Origin: Prostheceraeus crozeri
Taxonomy: Eukaryota; Platyhelminthes; Polycladida; Euryleptidae
Direction: 5' to 3'
Assembly (NCBI GenBank): GCA_907163375.1
Contig: CAJQUW010015620.1
Coordinates: 62,001-126,000 of the forward strand
Length of the DNA stretch: 64,000 nt
Every line of letters starts with the position of its first letter. The first letter of the stretch is position 1. Under the pieces are notes generated by a model. The model was not told the DNA's origin. It worked only from the letters and a program-made list of their open reading frames with translations, and made no database searches. This document shows positions 1-11,152 of the stretch, piece by piece. Both the position numbers and the translations under genes were made by a program.

Positions 1-545
1 AACAAGCCGTTTCTTTCACTGAATTTGTCTCACTCTTAGCTTTCTAACGAGCTATTGCACGACAAAATCCGTCCACTAGAAGCCAAGATCGAAGCTAGCT
101 GTCCAGAGGGGGGGGGAGGTCCGTGAAATTTGATGAAAAATGTTTTGGTGACGGTCCCAGGTCGAAATTCCACACTTTGGAAAATTTTCAAAATTTTACC
201 CATACAAAGTCACTCTGACACTTAGGATTTTCTCAGGTGAGCGAGCTCCGACCTAAAATCTTGTAACCGCTCTAACTTTTGAACGGCTGGTCCGATTGAC
301 TCGCGGCAAAAAATGGCGTCGAGCAGTTTTTTCTCCTCTTTCAAACGAGTAGCTGTAAGACAAAATCCGTTCACTAGAACCAAAGTTAGAAGATTGCTGT
401 CGGGGGGGGGGGGGGTCAGTGAAATTTGATGAAAAATGTTTTGGTGACGGTCCCAGGTCGAAATTCCACACTTTGGAAAATTTTCAAAATTTTACCCATA
501 CAAAGCCACTCTGACACTTAGGATTTTTTCAGGTGAGCTACGACA
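1..545. repeat. Tandem repeat, ~298-bp unit, about two copies
   Basis: The block at about 61-240 recurs at about 359-537 with few changes: the same GACAAAATCCGT start, a poly-G run (110-119, 403-413), then a shared stretch with GAAATTTGATGAAAAATG and CACTTAGGATTTT. The spacing between copies is about 298 bases. The left edge is cut by the window, so the array may continue. The poly-G runs differ in length. I see no coding potential. Confidence 0.8.
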
Positions 546-599
546 GACCACCCTCCCAACCTGGCCGGCACACCACGCCAACCTAGACACCACATCACC

Positions 600-790
600 G
601 CGCGCTATACGACGGTCGGCCAGAGGGGGGGGACGTCAGCGAACCTTACGGACGCACGTGGCCGGCACACCACGACACTCTGCCGTTCCAGAGGGAGGGG
701 ACGTCAGACTCGAAGCACCACGGCGGCCGACCACGACACTCTGCCGTTCCAGAGGGGGGGACGTCAGCGATGGCGGCCATCTTGCGCTAT
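600..790. repeat. GC-rich short tandem repeats
   Basis: Three degenerate units share CCAGAGGGGGGGACGTCAGC-like cores near 610, 690 and 750. The last two also share CCACGACACTCTGCCGTT. The block is far more GC-rich than its surroundings and adjoins the 298-bp tandem repeat, so both may belong to one satellite-like or transposon-derived locus. Open frames here are low-complexity artefacts. Confidence 0.6.
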
Positions 791-1870
791 CCAGAAGTGG
801 AGTTTTACTTACTACTATTGACGACGTGAGAGAAGTCAGGAGAACTTGATATCTTCGAACATTGCAGCTCGAATGCTACTATATATGTAGCCGCTTGAAA
901 GCGCAAACTCTTCGACAAGAATACATGTCTAATTCATTGGAATCAGCGACAGTTGCTGCCGTATGATTGATAACATCGATTAGCTTAAAAGTTGTTTTGA
1001 GATCTTTTGCAGAAATCAAGTAAAATTTGAAATTTGATAAAACATCACATATTGATCATTCATGAGGCATGGAGGCAATCATGGGATCGGCTTGCATGCA
1101 TCAAATAAGCAATTGAAGGATTGATTCTAAATTACTTGCTGCTATTGACTTTGATGTACACCTTCAATTTTTTCTGAACTAATAGTGATAATAAATGATA
1201 ATTTTTCAGGCATAATAAACGGTTATTTTCTTTCAGCGTCTTTCTGCAACATGTAATGTATTTAGTATCGTAGGCCTTCATCTTTTTAATTTTTAGACAT
1301 AATGCATTTGTCAATAGAAGAACGTTCTTTGAATAATTAGACTGAGCACGTGAAAGTAGTCGTTAAATTACCCTGATAACTTCGTTTCCTGTAGAGGTTC
1401 ACAATTTGTGAAATATAAGTGGATATTTTTATCATTAAAAACTGTCTCCAATCATTTTGTATACGATGTGATGATGAAACAGATATAGCGGACAACATAT
1501 TTGACACCCAACAAGCACAGACGGTTTTCCGTTGCCTAAACTGGCTTTTAATAATGATATAAATTATGCTTTTGAAAATGTTTTTTTTCATAAATGTGTG
1601 CTGGCAACCATTATGTAGATTCGATTGCATCAAGGTATCTTTCCGAATATTGTTTCGATGGTCGAATTAAGTTTCTCATCATCAGGTGGCATCAGAATTT
1701 ACATCACTTCAATGCATTCTTGTTCTATAAATCAAGCAATCACTTTTACTGAATGTGTCAACGTTCCTGTTGTCTCATTGCATTTCAACTAAGTGTAACA
1801 TCATTCAACTCAGTTTCCATCTTCCAAGGATTTTGCTAAGCAAAAAATATGTGACAATATTCGACAAGAG
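791..1870. other. AT-rich intergenic DNA, nothing recognised
   Basis: No coding similarity, RNA gene or clear repeat could be recognised on either strand. Open frames are short and of biased AT-rich composition. Confidence 0.5.
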
Positions 1871-1888
1871 CATCATTTTGACATTCTG

Positions 1889-2601
1889 TTGGCCCACGCC
1901 AACCAATTTGATCGTGCTCGCCTACTTGCAGCCAAAAGATCAGAAAGTGGTTCTCGTTATCATCCTGTTTCATCGCTGGGTACGCATTTGGACGACAATG
2001 CTTTCCAGATCGCTATCGGACAAAAAGCAGTGATTTGTGTACCTCACCAATGCCGTTGTGGCGGTATGGTCGACAAGTTGGGCCTTCATCCCTTGTCTTG
2101 TCGTTTCAATTCTGGGAGAGCTCAGCGTCATTCCCAAGTGAATGACATAATCAGACGATCTTTACAGGCCGCAGGAATTTCATCAATCCTCGAGCCAATA
2201 GGCCTGAGTCGCGATGATGGCAAACGACCAGACGGGATGTCAACTTTCCCTCTTCGACATGGAAAGCCGCTGGTGTGGGACTTCACATGCGTCGACACGT
2301 TCGCACAATCCCACCTGATCGACTCAGCCATGGAAGCCGGATTTTCTGCCTCAGCTGCCGAAAATGCAAAGCGCACGAAATATTCGACCATCATCAATGG
2401 GCCTTTCATTTTCGAGCCAGTAGTGGTTGAAACCTCCGGTGTATATGGGAAGACCACAAGCCGATTCATAAAAGAGCTCGGCCACCCCTTTCTGAGGCCA
2501 CGGGCGACACACGAGAAACTGTATGGCTCCAACAAAGGATCACGATAGCTGTCTTGCGTGGCAACGCCCTCAGCATTCACCTGGCTGGCAAAGCACTATA
2601 G
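1889..2601 (+). pseudogene. Retroelement C-terminal zinc/nuclease-like domain, frameshifted remnant
   Basis: An open frame from about 1876 (with no credible ATG) encodes a module I know from the C-termini of invertebrate reverse-transcriptase polyproteins: an SG..H.....LGTHLDD start, CRCGGMVDKLGLHPLSC (a Cys/His cluster), SGRAQRHSQVNDIIRR, LEPIGLSRDDGKRPDG and VWDFTCVDT. The PDG...WDFT spacing resembles a PD-(D/E)XK restriction-like nuclease core; that assignment is inference. The frame stops at 2546-2548, but the +1 frame from about 2524 carries the expected family ending (QRITIAVLRGNALS) to a TAG at 2599-2601, so one frameshift lies near 2520. No reverse transcriptase is present upstream, so this is a truncated, inactive remnant. 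Confidence 0.7.
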
Positions 2602-2711
2602 TGACAAACTTTTCCTCATCGTCCTTGTTCTTCTGTAATGACTTTCCATGAAATCTTGACTTGTCCTCTAACTTGTCTTGTTGAACTAAGTGTAATGTAT
2701 CATTTTATCAG

Positions 2712-2868
2712 ATATCTGTAATGAAACATGAAGGCGGCTTGAACATCAAGGATCATGTCCGACGTGTCATGAGGCTTCTATTGGATTCGGCCTTGCTTTT
2801 GAAAATGAACAGGACAGGGACGCACGGAAAGATGAAGCTTCCTTCCAAGTTGGAGGGATATTTGAAAG
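2712..2868 (+). CDS. Internal exon of DUF4806-like gene
   Basis: An exon bounded by acceptor ATCAG (2711) and donor AAAG|GTAAGA (2869). It encodes ISVMKHEGGLNIKDHVRRVM and onward to KLPSKLEGYLK, the first half of a DUF4806-like domain (VRR..R.L....L....N.TG..GK pattern), ending in phase 1. The phase joins exactly to the exon at 4375, where the split codon becomes GAA. The family is widespread in animals, often in transposon-derived or nuclear proteins of unknown role. Upstream exons were not found, so the protein's start and other domains are unknown. The family name is from memory of the pattern, not a search. Confidence 0.7.
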
Positions 2869-3394
2869 GTAAGATGCAATGTCGCATACTTTTTAATATA
2901 TGTACATGACACATGTATGTCTAATATATAGACATAGTGGAGCTAGTTACCTTTGACGTTGTTCAGTTGTTCAGCAAATTTGATGCTCCTGCAAAAATAT
3001 TGCTGTTACCACGTGTAGACCCTTAAAAACCCGGGAAAGTGTAATAGTAACTACGAGTTGGGCGACCGCATTACTAAAGATTGCTACAATGGAAGGAAGA
3101 TATAATGATGATGAGTTGATATATGTGAAGCATTATTCTATAGAAAGCTTCAGTAATTGAAATATGACGCATTTGCTTACTTCTCACTCCGGAGTAGAAT
3201 ATAAGGTTTGGACGGGCTTATTTTTCGCAAAAATAAACGAAAAACTGACTCATATTTACCTAGTAAGTAGGATCTAAATTGAACTGCATGTACATATCAA
3301 AATACCTAAATAATCCAGGACATTTGATGATACCATGGATGAATAAACGATTAAGTGAATAAAAGACAGCGACACTCTTGATTCCCCGTCCTCA

Positions 3395-3470
3395 CTTACC
3401 CTATCCAGGAATCGAACCGAGCTCGCACCTTCTTCACTGCCACGCTGACGGTACTTCCCTTAAGAGGTTT
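3395..3470 (-). repeat. tRNA-derived SINE-like sequence
   Basis: On the minus strand, GGTTCGATTCC (3408-3418) matches a pol III B box, and GTCAGCGTGGCAGTGA (about 3434-3449) resembles the A box of a Ser/Leu-type tRNA. No complete acceptor stem or cloverleaf could be drawn, so a SINE head is more likely than a tRNA gene. It lies in the intron between the two DUF4806-like exons. Confidence 0.45.
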
Positions 3471-4374
3471 TATTGCTATTAATCTCTATGTCTCCAAGTC
3501 ATAGAAATTGACAACAATAAAACAAGCTTCATGCAATACACAATAGTGGCGCATAAATCCCACGCATTTTCACTTAGATACACTTGTTAACGGCTGTATC
3601 ATTGGATTAGAATCAGTCACATGTGCAAATTTAAGCTTTTAATTGGCTCTTCTTGCCACAACTTAGTTCCCCCGGATGTGCCGCGACCTTGAGTCAATTT
3701 CCATTCTAGTCTACTTCAGATAAACAATCTATTTCTATGTCTCCAAGTCAATGTTCCAAATGTTTTTTTTTGTTGTGTGGAGCTCAATTGTGTCTGATGT
3801 CCTTGGTCGATCAAGTGGTTTCAAAACGTCGTCTGTGGATACTGGCCTACACAACTTCGATCATTTCTTCAAACAGTAATGCTGTACACTATCACAAAGA
3901 AATTTTTTGTGTAGCAATTATTTAGATGAACTGTAGAATGCAAGAGTTCACTTGTAATTGCCAATAACCAGAGGAGCACTCGTTTGCACCGTTCGTATGT
4001 TTTCCTTTCGATTTGATTGTAATATCCTATCATCCTATCATCCATCGTTGACTGCTGCTGGCAATAGACAACGATAATGAATATTAGAAGCAGCTTGATT
4101 AGAACGCTATTCTGCCCATTTGATGAAGATCGTGATCCGCTGGGAGCGCGTTGAGGCAATAAATATTTGAAGCCACAGGAAACGGTTTTGCTTCTATTTT
4201 TTATCACTTAGCGAGCCGCTGTGTGCGGCTTGTCGGGGTGAGAGTTAATTTAATTCCTAACTCCCGTGTAAACAAATGCGATTGTAATTTTCATTTTTAA
4301 CAATATACATTTACTTCTACCACTAAAATGCATTTTAGCTATGAATTCTTACTTCCTAATAATTTTCTTTACAG

Positions 4375-4553
4375 AATCTGGGAGTAGCCTTTTCGGCGTT
4401 ACCCACGCCGAAATAGAGAAAACGGTGGCCATATACTTAAAAAACGCTCGGAATCGCGATGGTGGCCGTGTGGAGCGTCGACTGCGGGACGAAGAAAGGA
4501 GAAAAAGCGACCGAAGATCCAGGATTCTCCTCAGTAGCAGTGAGAGTGACTAG
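4375..4553 (+). CDS. Terminal exon A of DUF4806-like gene
   Basis: The acceptor is TTTTCTTTACAG, ending at 4374. The exon reads ESGSSLFGVTHAEIEKTVA, then IYLKNARNRDGGRVERRLRD, and ends with a basic tail and the acidic SSSESD before TAG (4551-4553). It completes the C-terminal half of the DUF4806-like domain (T..EIE......L..A..RDGG). Phase 1 at the acceptor matches the exon ending at 2868. A homologous last exon with the same phase lies at 10977. No canonical AATAAA follows closely. The Arg/Lys-rich then Ser/Glu-rich tail suggests a nuclear protein, which is inference. Confidence 0.7.
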
Positions 4554-4700
4554 TGACTATATTTATTTTGTTTTCTAATAGCTTGTATTTTGTATGTCAT
4601 ACCCTTGCGAGGAATTAAGGATTGAAAGGATCCAGCGATAATTTCAGAAAAAGCGGTATTGGTAAAGTCAACTTAAGGAAATTACTGCCTTCGAAGTTAA

Positions 4701-5117
4701 TTCGGTACTTCTATTCTTCCCCCCCCCCACATTTCTGTTGTTGACACCCGAGAGTGTTGCATCGTCAGCGATCTTCTCTTGCTCCTAAGGGCAGTTTCAC
4801 TACCGTCGCAAAAGCGTAGAGTGTATAAAATTCCTCTGGCTTGTAGAACATTAGCACTTGCTCTGCCGTTTACTGCAGCTGCAGTGTAGACAACAACCCC
4901 ACGAAGTTCATGATCACAGCACAGCTGTATCCTGCATTCTAACTGGGTATCCAAGGGACCAATCCTTCCTCCCAGGGGTCAAGTAAGACTTCTTATTGGT
5001 GTTGTGCTATCACTCAGTGACAGATCAAGTCTATTCTAAATCAAATGTGACTAAGTTTGATGAATTTGGAAAACTTGAAAAAATGTGGGGAGGGGGGGGG
5101 AAAGAATAGAAGTACCG
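4701..5117. mobile_element. TTAA-flanked MITE with C-rich inverted ends
   Basis: The ends are inverted repeats: CGGTACTTCTATTCTT followed by a C run and CACATTT on the left, mirrored on the right by AAAATGTGGGG, a G run and GAATAGAAGTACCG. TTAA sits at 4697-4700 and 5118-5121, consistent with a TTAA target-site duplication (piggyBac or Kolobok type). The ~420-bp interior has no transposase, so this is a non-autonomous copy. Confidence 0.7.
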
Positions 5118-5483
5118 TTAATTCTCCCGGTAAACTTAATTGGGCAGGAAATCATCGGATCGGCGTCCAGCGCTTTCTAGCGATGCAATTCCGATGATTT
5201 TCTGACCAATAAAGTTTATCGATAATTGGCCATTCCTAGAAAATAAAGATGAAAGCGAGATTTATATCCAGAGACAAGTATCTGGTTCAGTTTTTGAACA
5301 GTTTTCGAGACATGGCTAGCCATGTTTCGGAAGGTGTTCAAAAGCAGAGTAAAACTTTTGGTCTGATGAAGAAAATAATCAATATTTCCTGAATGCATGA
5401 TTCTGATTTGTGTAAGTAATTTTTCCATTGCTTCCAATTCATATCATAATGCAATGTACTGTTCTATATTTGTAATTTGTATA

Positions 5484-6325
5484 CAGTGGACTCTCGATAT
5501 AGGAATCACATCGGGAAATCATGTTTTGATTCTTGTAACGAGACTATTCTTATAACGAGTTTTTTTATGAGCACTCATGCTTTTTATTTGTAGAAATGAT
5601 GATATACATCCTTATTAGTAATCAGTATAGATAAATGCTTACGTAACTATTAAATAATATGTTTCTTTGTGGTTCCTATTACCCTAATTACGCTTACATA
5701 GTAAAAGAAAACAAGAAGACAAAAGAAACATTCTTTTTCAGTTCAGCTTCAACTTCGTCTAAAAAATTTTGATATCTTGCTTGGGTGAAGGCTCTCCTTG
5801 GTTAGTTTTTGGATTTCTTCTTCCATCTTCCCAAGGGTCGGGATGGGATAGTCATCTCCATCTCGTGTCATGAGTTCTGATGACGCGCATTGTCAATTCT
5901 AATCGAAGGGTATAGTAAAATAACGCAATTGGTGAGGATTTCAGTGGATTTTATCTTCTCAAGGTTAATCGTGATGTTATGACGCTTTTATCTGACGTCC
6001 CTTGGCAAATATAATCAATAAAAAGTAGGATAACGCCATTGGTGAGTATTTCAGCCAATGACAGTTTAAGTGTCATTCACTGATTCTTATAACGAAAGTG
6101 TGTCCTTATTTATTCTTATAACGAGTGCAAATTACATAGTATTTCATGCTAAATTGTTGAATGACTATTTATACATTGATTCTTATAACGACAGTGACAT
6201 GATAATTATTCCTATAACGAGCGGAAAACTTATAACGCTGTATAGAAATGTTTCGGGAAAATGGATTTGATTCTAATAACGAGTTTATTCTTATAACGAG
6301 TGATTATTAAAACGAGAGTTCAGTG
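5484..6325. mobile_element. pogo-like non-autonomous element (TA target)
   Basis: The element begins TA|CAGTGGACTCTCGATATA (5482) and ends CGAGAGTTCAGTG|TA (6327). These form imperfect inverted repeats of the CAGTG..CTCG.TATA type seen in pogo/Tigger elements, with TA duplications. The interior carries about nine copies of TTCTTATAACGAG-like motifs, clustered at both ends (5520-5565 and 6085-6300), which could be transposase-binding repeats. There is no transposase; the 842-bp length suits an internally deleted copy. Confidence 0.65.
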
Positions 6326-6329
6326 TATA

Positions 6330-8044
6330 TTGTAATTTGTATCCTATAATGTATTCTGTAAATTGCATCCTACACAGCTTCGTCGTGTTTTGACTTGATT
6401 GCCACCCTACTTGTAATGTGCTTGATAGTTGTACATTGCAAGTGGGGTGGCATTTTTTGGGAAGTCAAGGGTTGGCCCACGACTTTTTGATAACTTTTCG
6501 AAGGACTCGCCCACGTCTTTCAGTTGTGCGTTGGCCCTCGTGGGTCCGCGGACTCCTTTTCTCGCCGGATGTTCTTGATTTCTGTGCGTGAAGCTGTACC
6601 TTCCGACAAAGAAACTAGAGTGCCGGTAGCAGCTCCACACCACACAGATCTCATAAAAATAATATCTGTCTGCACTGACACATGATGAATATTTTGAATG
6701 TTTCTGATGTTTGTCGATTCAACAGTTTTTGGTGACAGTGTCAGAAGACCGTGCTCAATGTCATCAGACAGTATTTCTTAGATATGAATGTTTGGATTAG
6801 ATAAAAACCAAATTTTCAAATTCTTGTTTGTTTCAAACGGTTGCATTTCTGCTTTTAACTTGACGAAATGGAAAACCTAAAAACGCAACACTGACTCCTA
6901 GCGTCAACCTCTTCCCGTAAGACGTCCATAGGCCTAGGTATCAACGTCTTGGTCGCGCAAGGTACGCAGCTATTGTAGTGGATATCAAATTTATTGTCCA
7001 AATAAAGCACAACATCTTTTACTCTCCCATCACGAACATGGAGTTGAAAGCTATAGTTCACAGAACATCTAGTCGAGACTCGTGACTTGACAGCACATGA
7101 TTTCCACGCAATTTAGATTCGCCTCGTATAAAAGGCATCCGATACACAGATACGGCCTCATCAGCCTCACACATTTTGACAGTAGCCTCAGTGCAAGATG
7201 TACGCTGCGAGGAATTCATCCCTAGGAAACTTGATCTATTCGATTTTAAAGTCACCTTGCCTTCTTAACACACAAAGAGAAGTTTATTGGCCTACAATAT
7301 TTAGGAATAGATATTTCTGGTTTATTTTGAAAATCAAATCTGTCCAAATATCCGTCAATCCGTTCAAACGTTGGTTGTTTATATCCTTCGTTATCCTGAA
7401 GATGTGCAATTCTTAGAACGTACACAGAGCAGTAATCAGAATGTTATGATTCTGTGTTTAAGAGTGCATCTGCTGAATGGAACTTTAGGCGTATAATTAA
7501 TTTCATGTAACCACTAAGTGTTTAGTGTCAAAATCATCGAGGAATGAAGCTATCATAGACCCAGATGTGATACTTTTACTGAAAGACTGGGTTGAGAGCC
7601 AGCAGGAGACCGTTTTTGGTGAGACATTAATTACCCACGTGTAATTCCACGATGGTAAACTATGATCGGCAATGATGTCATTTTATCATTTTATAATGAA
7701 AACATACCATTTTTAGTGAAATATGCGTAGGCCTGCACCGTAAATAGATCTACAGTGTAGTCATACGAATTTTTCGATTTGCACTGCTACCATGGTACTT
7801 TTACTGCTCTTAGCAGTGAAGTTAAAATTAGATTGTATGCAGCATCGATATATTCCAAATAATGGAATGTTGTATTATTTTAATTATACTTTTTCATTTG
7901 ACCGAAAAATCGCAAATGAAGAAGAAACATTAATTTCCTATTCTTTTCAAAATTGATGACTTGTGATTACAATTTCTTTCAATTACATATGTGGACAAGC
8001 TGATCATGAAATAAAAAATAAAAATCGAAAATACAATTTAGATA
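6330..8044. other. Intergenic stretch with two unrecognised minus-strand open frames
   Basis: Mostly AT-rich DNA. On the minus strand, open frames at 7058-7255 and 6855-7061 abut and would join through a single frameshift. Their composition is mixed and protein-like (RMPFIRGESKLRGNHVL, then VKDVVLYLDNKFDIHYN). A further minus frame at 6407-6643 is locally GC-rich. I recognise none of them; they may be fragments of a decayed element or unpredicted exons. Confidence 0.3.
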
Positions 8045-8048
8045 TTAA

Positions 8049-9890
8049 CACTAGAAGGACCAAGAAATTTCACTACTTCGAAGGACCAAAGCGGTAAAAA
8101 TTGACCGGCATATCTTAAGTAGTTAATTAAACTATGTTCATTCATTCAATTATAAATATTCACTTATATTACTGCATCAGCTATTATATTAGTCATTGCC
8201 CATTATGTCCGATGTCATAACATCACATCTAAGCCTGTGTTGCCTAATATGACATGTACATAATATCATCATGTACATGTACTCGTATGATGATGTGATT
8301 ACAAGAAATTGAAAAAATAATGATAGTTTGATGATTAGAAAGATTCCATCTAAGTGAACTACCACAGAAGTTAGCTAGTTTGCATGAAAACTTTCTTTTG
8401 AACATTCAATCGACTTGTAAAGAATTGGCTGACAAATGGAACAATATATGAACTACCTTGATGCTTCACTTCAGTAGTAATGAAACATGTAGCAACTGCC
8501 TATTTTTTACCATTCTGCAGCAACTTTTTTTGCACATTCCGCATTATGCTACAGATTTATTTGAATAGCCATACTGTCATTTTCTCCACCAAGGCCAACA
8601 TTCTCGCGTTTCTTGAATCGACTGCAATGCGTTTGCGGTAGGCCCACTTCTGCTTTGTCTCGGCGTGGACATTGTCATGAAATACAAGCCGTATATGCTG
8701 TCGCTGTGATCAATCGTATGTAGCTGTCATTCGAAATAGTATCGATGATTTTATTCCCGCCATATCAATGAGGTTAAAAACACCGCCATTGGCAAACAGC
8801 TTTGCATGAATGGTATCTCGACATCTAGTCGAAAACAACAACTCCACATTCTGCAGTGTTGCAACATGTAATCGTTTCAGGAATCCTTTTTGGATGCTAA
8901 TAAAATTCTTGATAAACGCACGACGCTGGATCCGATCACTGCTGAAAGCTTTTCCTTGCAGGCACTTGTTCATGTTCGAAATCACAAGAACAAATATCCA
9001 TTCAGTCCTTGAACGTGATGCTACAGAAGTTCAGTTGTTTCGTGATCACTTGTACTGTCACGGTCAGAGTAGTCCGCATGCTAGTCACTATTTTGTATGT
9101 CTTCGTCGGCGCTAGAATCATTCCAATCGATTCTTTGCAACTCAGTCGGTATCTGATTAGCAATGAGCCTTCTTGGCCGCTCATTGCTTCGATCACCTTT
9201 AGCCGTATGGTTGCTATTGAAACAGTCATGATATCTACACAGTCACTGACTAATGAATTCCATGACCTTATTCATCATCTCCTGTCCATGGTTTTTGGCT
9301 GCTTGTTTGAAGACATCAATCAATGTTGATTGTTGGTATACCAAAGGAATTTGTGCAAAATTGAAGCAAGAAATGATATTCAGTACGTGTTTCTGCATAT
9401 TTGTATCGAATTTTCATGAAATTGCGAATTTGAGGGATTTTCGGAAATGAATCGCCTTGGTTCATCTGCAACAAAATAGAAGTCAAAGTCATAATAAATT
9501 ATGCAGCCCATGGTTAACCTTTCCATGTGAAAATCATTACTCATGCGATACATTTCACTCACTTTTAACAATGCAGTAATCTGGTTTGAGACTACAAGCT
9601 TTTTCCAATTTCTATTCGAAAATTGAATTCAAAGTACAAAAATTCTAAGCGATATTAATAAGCGGTCATTTTTGACCGGTCCGGTCCTTGTAGGAAGACA
9701 TACATAAAACAAAGAAAGTAATAGGTCGAATCAAATTTTGATCCGACTGATATGAAACCACTACATATTCAAGAAAAGTCAAGAAAAACTAAGTCGAAAT
9801 ACGGAATTTCATAGAAGCTATATAGCTTCTTGCTATATAACACTTCGTAGTTTAGCAGCGGTCAAAAATGACCGGTCGGTCCTCCTAGTG
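8049..9890. mobile_element. piggyBac-like DNA transposon, decayed
   Basis: TTAA (8045-8048) precedes CACTAGAAGGACC, and GGTCCTCCTAGTG precedes TTAA (9891-9894). This gives 13-bp near-perfect inverted ends with the TTAA duplication diagnostic of piggyBac-type elements. Subterminal motifs with TGACCGG recur near 8103, 9672 and 9870, and an end-like GGTCCGGTCCTTGTAGG lies at about 9678, possibly an internal duplicated end. The coding remnants are on the minus strand. Confidence 0.8.
8490..9571 (-). pseudogene. piggyBac-like transposase remnants
   Basis: Minus-strand open fragments (9380-9571, 9002-9229, 8710-8985) are broken by stops and frameshifts. In the third, KLFANGGVFNLIDMAGIKSS followed by ILFRM resembles the C-terminal W..LF..LIDLA..NAYIL segment of piggyBac transposases; the catalytic aspartates could not be located. 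The position between TTAA-flanked inverted repeats supports the call. The copy is inactive. Confidence 0.5.
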
Positions 9891-9894
9891 TTAA

Positions 9895-10976
9895 CCTTTC
9901 TCTGCCAGCACCACAACTTAGAAAAATACTAATAGCGAAGAAAAATAATGTGAGAAATATGATCAAGATAATTTGCGATACATATGTAATTTGCTAAAAA
10001 ATATATGTGTTATATACGTTACGTAGTTTATTTATTCTATTTGTCTGTATTACTTTGAATGATCTATGTTACATGTGTTCTTCCACTATCTGCACGAAAG
10101 AAGATCACAAATTTAAAACATAATACGTAACTATAAGAATAACAGAACACAATGCTTGCATCCGTAAATGTAATTAAGTGATTAATGTAATGTTCGTCCA
10201 TTCTTTAAAGAGTAACGATTCTTTTACAAACTTGTTTTCAAACTGTGTCTGTCAAAGCCATCTGATCCGTCATTATAATGTTCTCAGGAAATTGCAAAAA
10301 ATCTGCATTGTCATATTTCGTACAAATCAATCTTATAATGCAATGTTAATATGCAAACATTTCATTTAATTTTGTAAGATCCCTAGATATTTGATTTTCA
10401 TAAAAATTGTAAATATTCAATTAATTACCATAAAGTATTTGATAAATGAATAAATGTAATTAATGTTATCAATAAATATCAATAGATAGCACTATTTTTA
10501 TTTGTTTGCGTTGATGTCACTTCCTTTCCATTGGCCCTCATTTCTTTTTTAATGGATATTTAATTTTTTTCAAAGAAATATGTCTATTTCTAATTTTTTT
10601 AATTATATAAATATTAAATCAATCATCGTAGCTGATGTTATCAACTATATGAATAGATAGCACATTTTCTTTATTTGCGTCATTTTCATTTCTTTGCTAT
10701 TGGCCCTCGTCTCTCTCTCCCCCCTTTCTCTCCACTGTTTCTCATGATAGTGAGCAATATGTCTGTCGAACTCTGGTTAAATTGCAAATAATAATGATTT
10801 GTAAATAAACATTATTATATTGTGGCTTGGTGAATTACTTTCATTGTTTTCGGAAAATCAATTTACGTTTATTTCATAAAATCCTGTTGTCTGTGCATTA
10901 CTGTACTGTAGGTATAACTAGTTGGTTATTATATATTTTAACTACCACTGAAATCAACAGACATTTTTCCTTTCAG
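9895..10976. other. AT-rich intron or intergenic DNA, nothing recognised
   Basis: No coding similarity was found. I searched here for the upstream DUF4806-like exon expected before 10977 and did not find one. Confidence 0.5.
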
Positions 10977-11152
10977 AGTCATTTACAGATTTATTTGATA
11001 CAACCTGCAAGGAGGTCGAACTGACTGCGTCCAAGTTCTTCAACAACGCCTGCGATCGGTATGGTGGAAGTAGAAAGAGGCAACAAGAATCTAGTGATAT
11101 CGGCACTCCACCGGTCAAAAGACCACACATATTGGATTCCGATATTGAATAA
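10977..11152 (+). CDS. Terminal exon B, homologous to the DUF4806-like last exon
   Basis: Acceptor TTTTTCCTTTCAG ends at 10976. In phase 1 the exon reads SFTDLFDTTCKEVELTASKF, then FNNACDRYGGSRKRQQESSD, and ends HILDSDIE before TAA (11150-11152). Aligned without gaps to exon A (4375-4553), about 12 of 30 residues match (LF..T..E.E.T, N.A..R..GG), both start after a phase-1 intron, and both end in a basic then acidic tail. It is therefore either the last exon of a tandem paralogue or an alternative last exon of the same gene. No private upstream exon was found between 4553 and 10976. AATATA and AATAAA-like signals follow near 11183. Confidence 0.65.

Noticed and set aside
3395-3470. True tRNA gene on the minus strand
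   Set aside because: A and B boxes are visible but no cloverleaf or acceptor stem can be formed; kept as SINE-like only.
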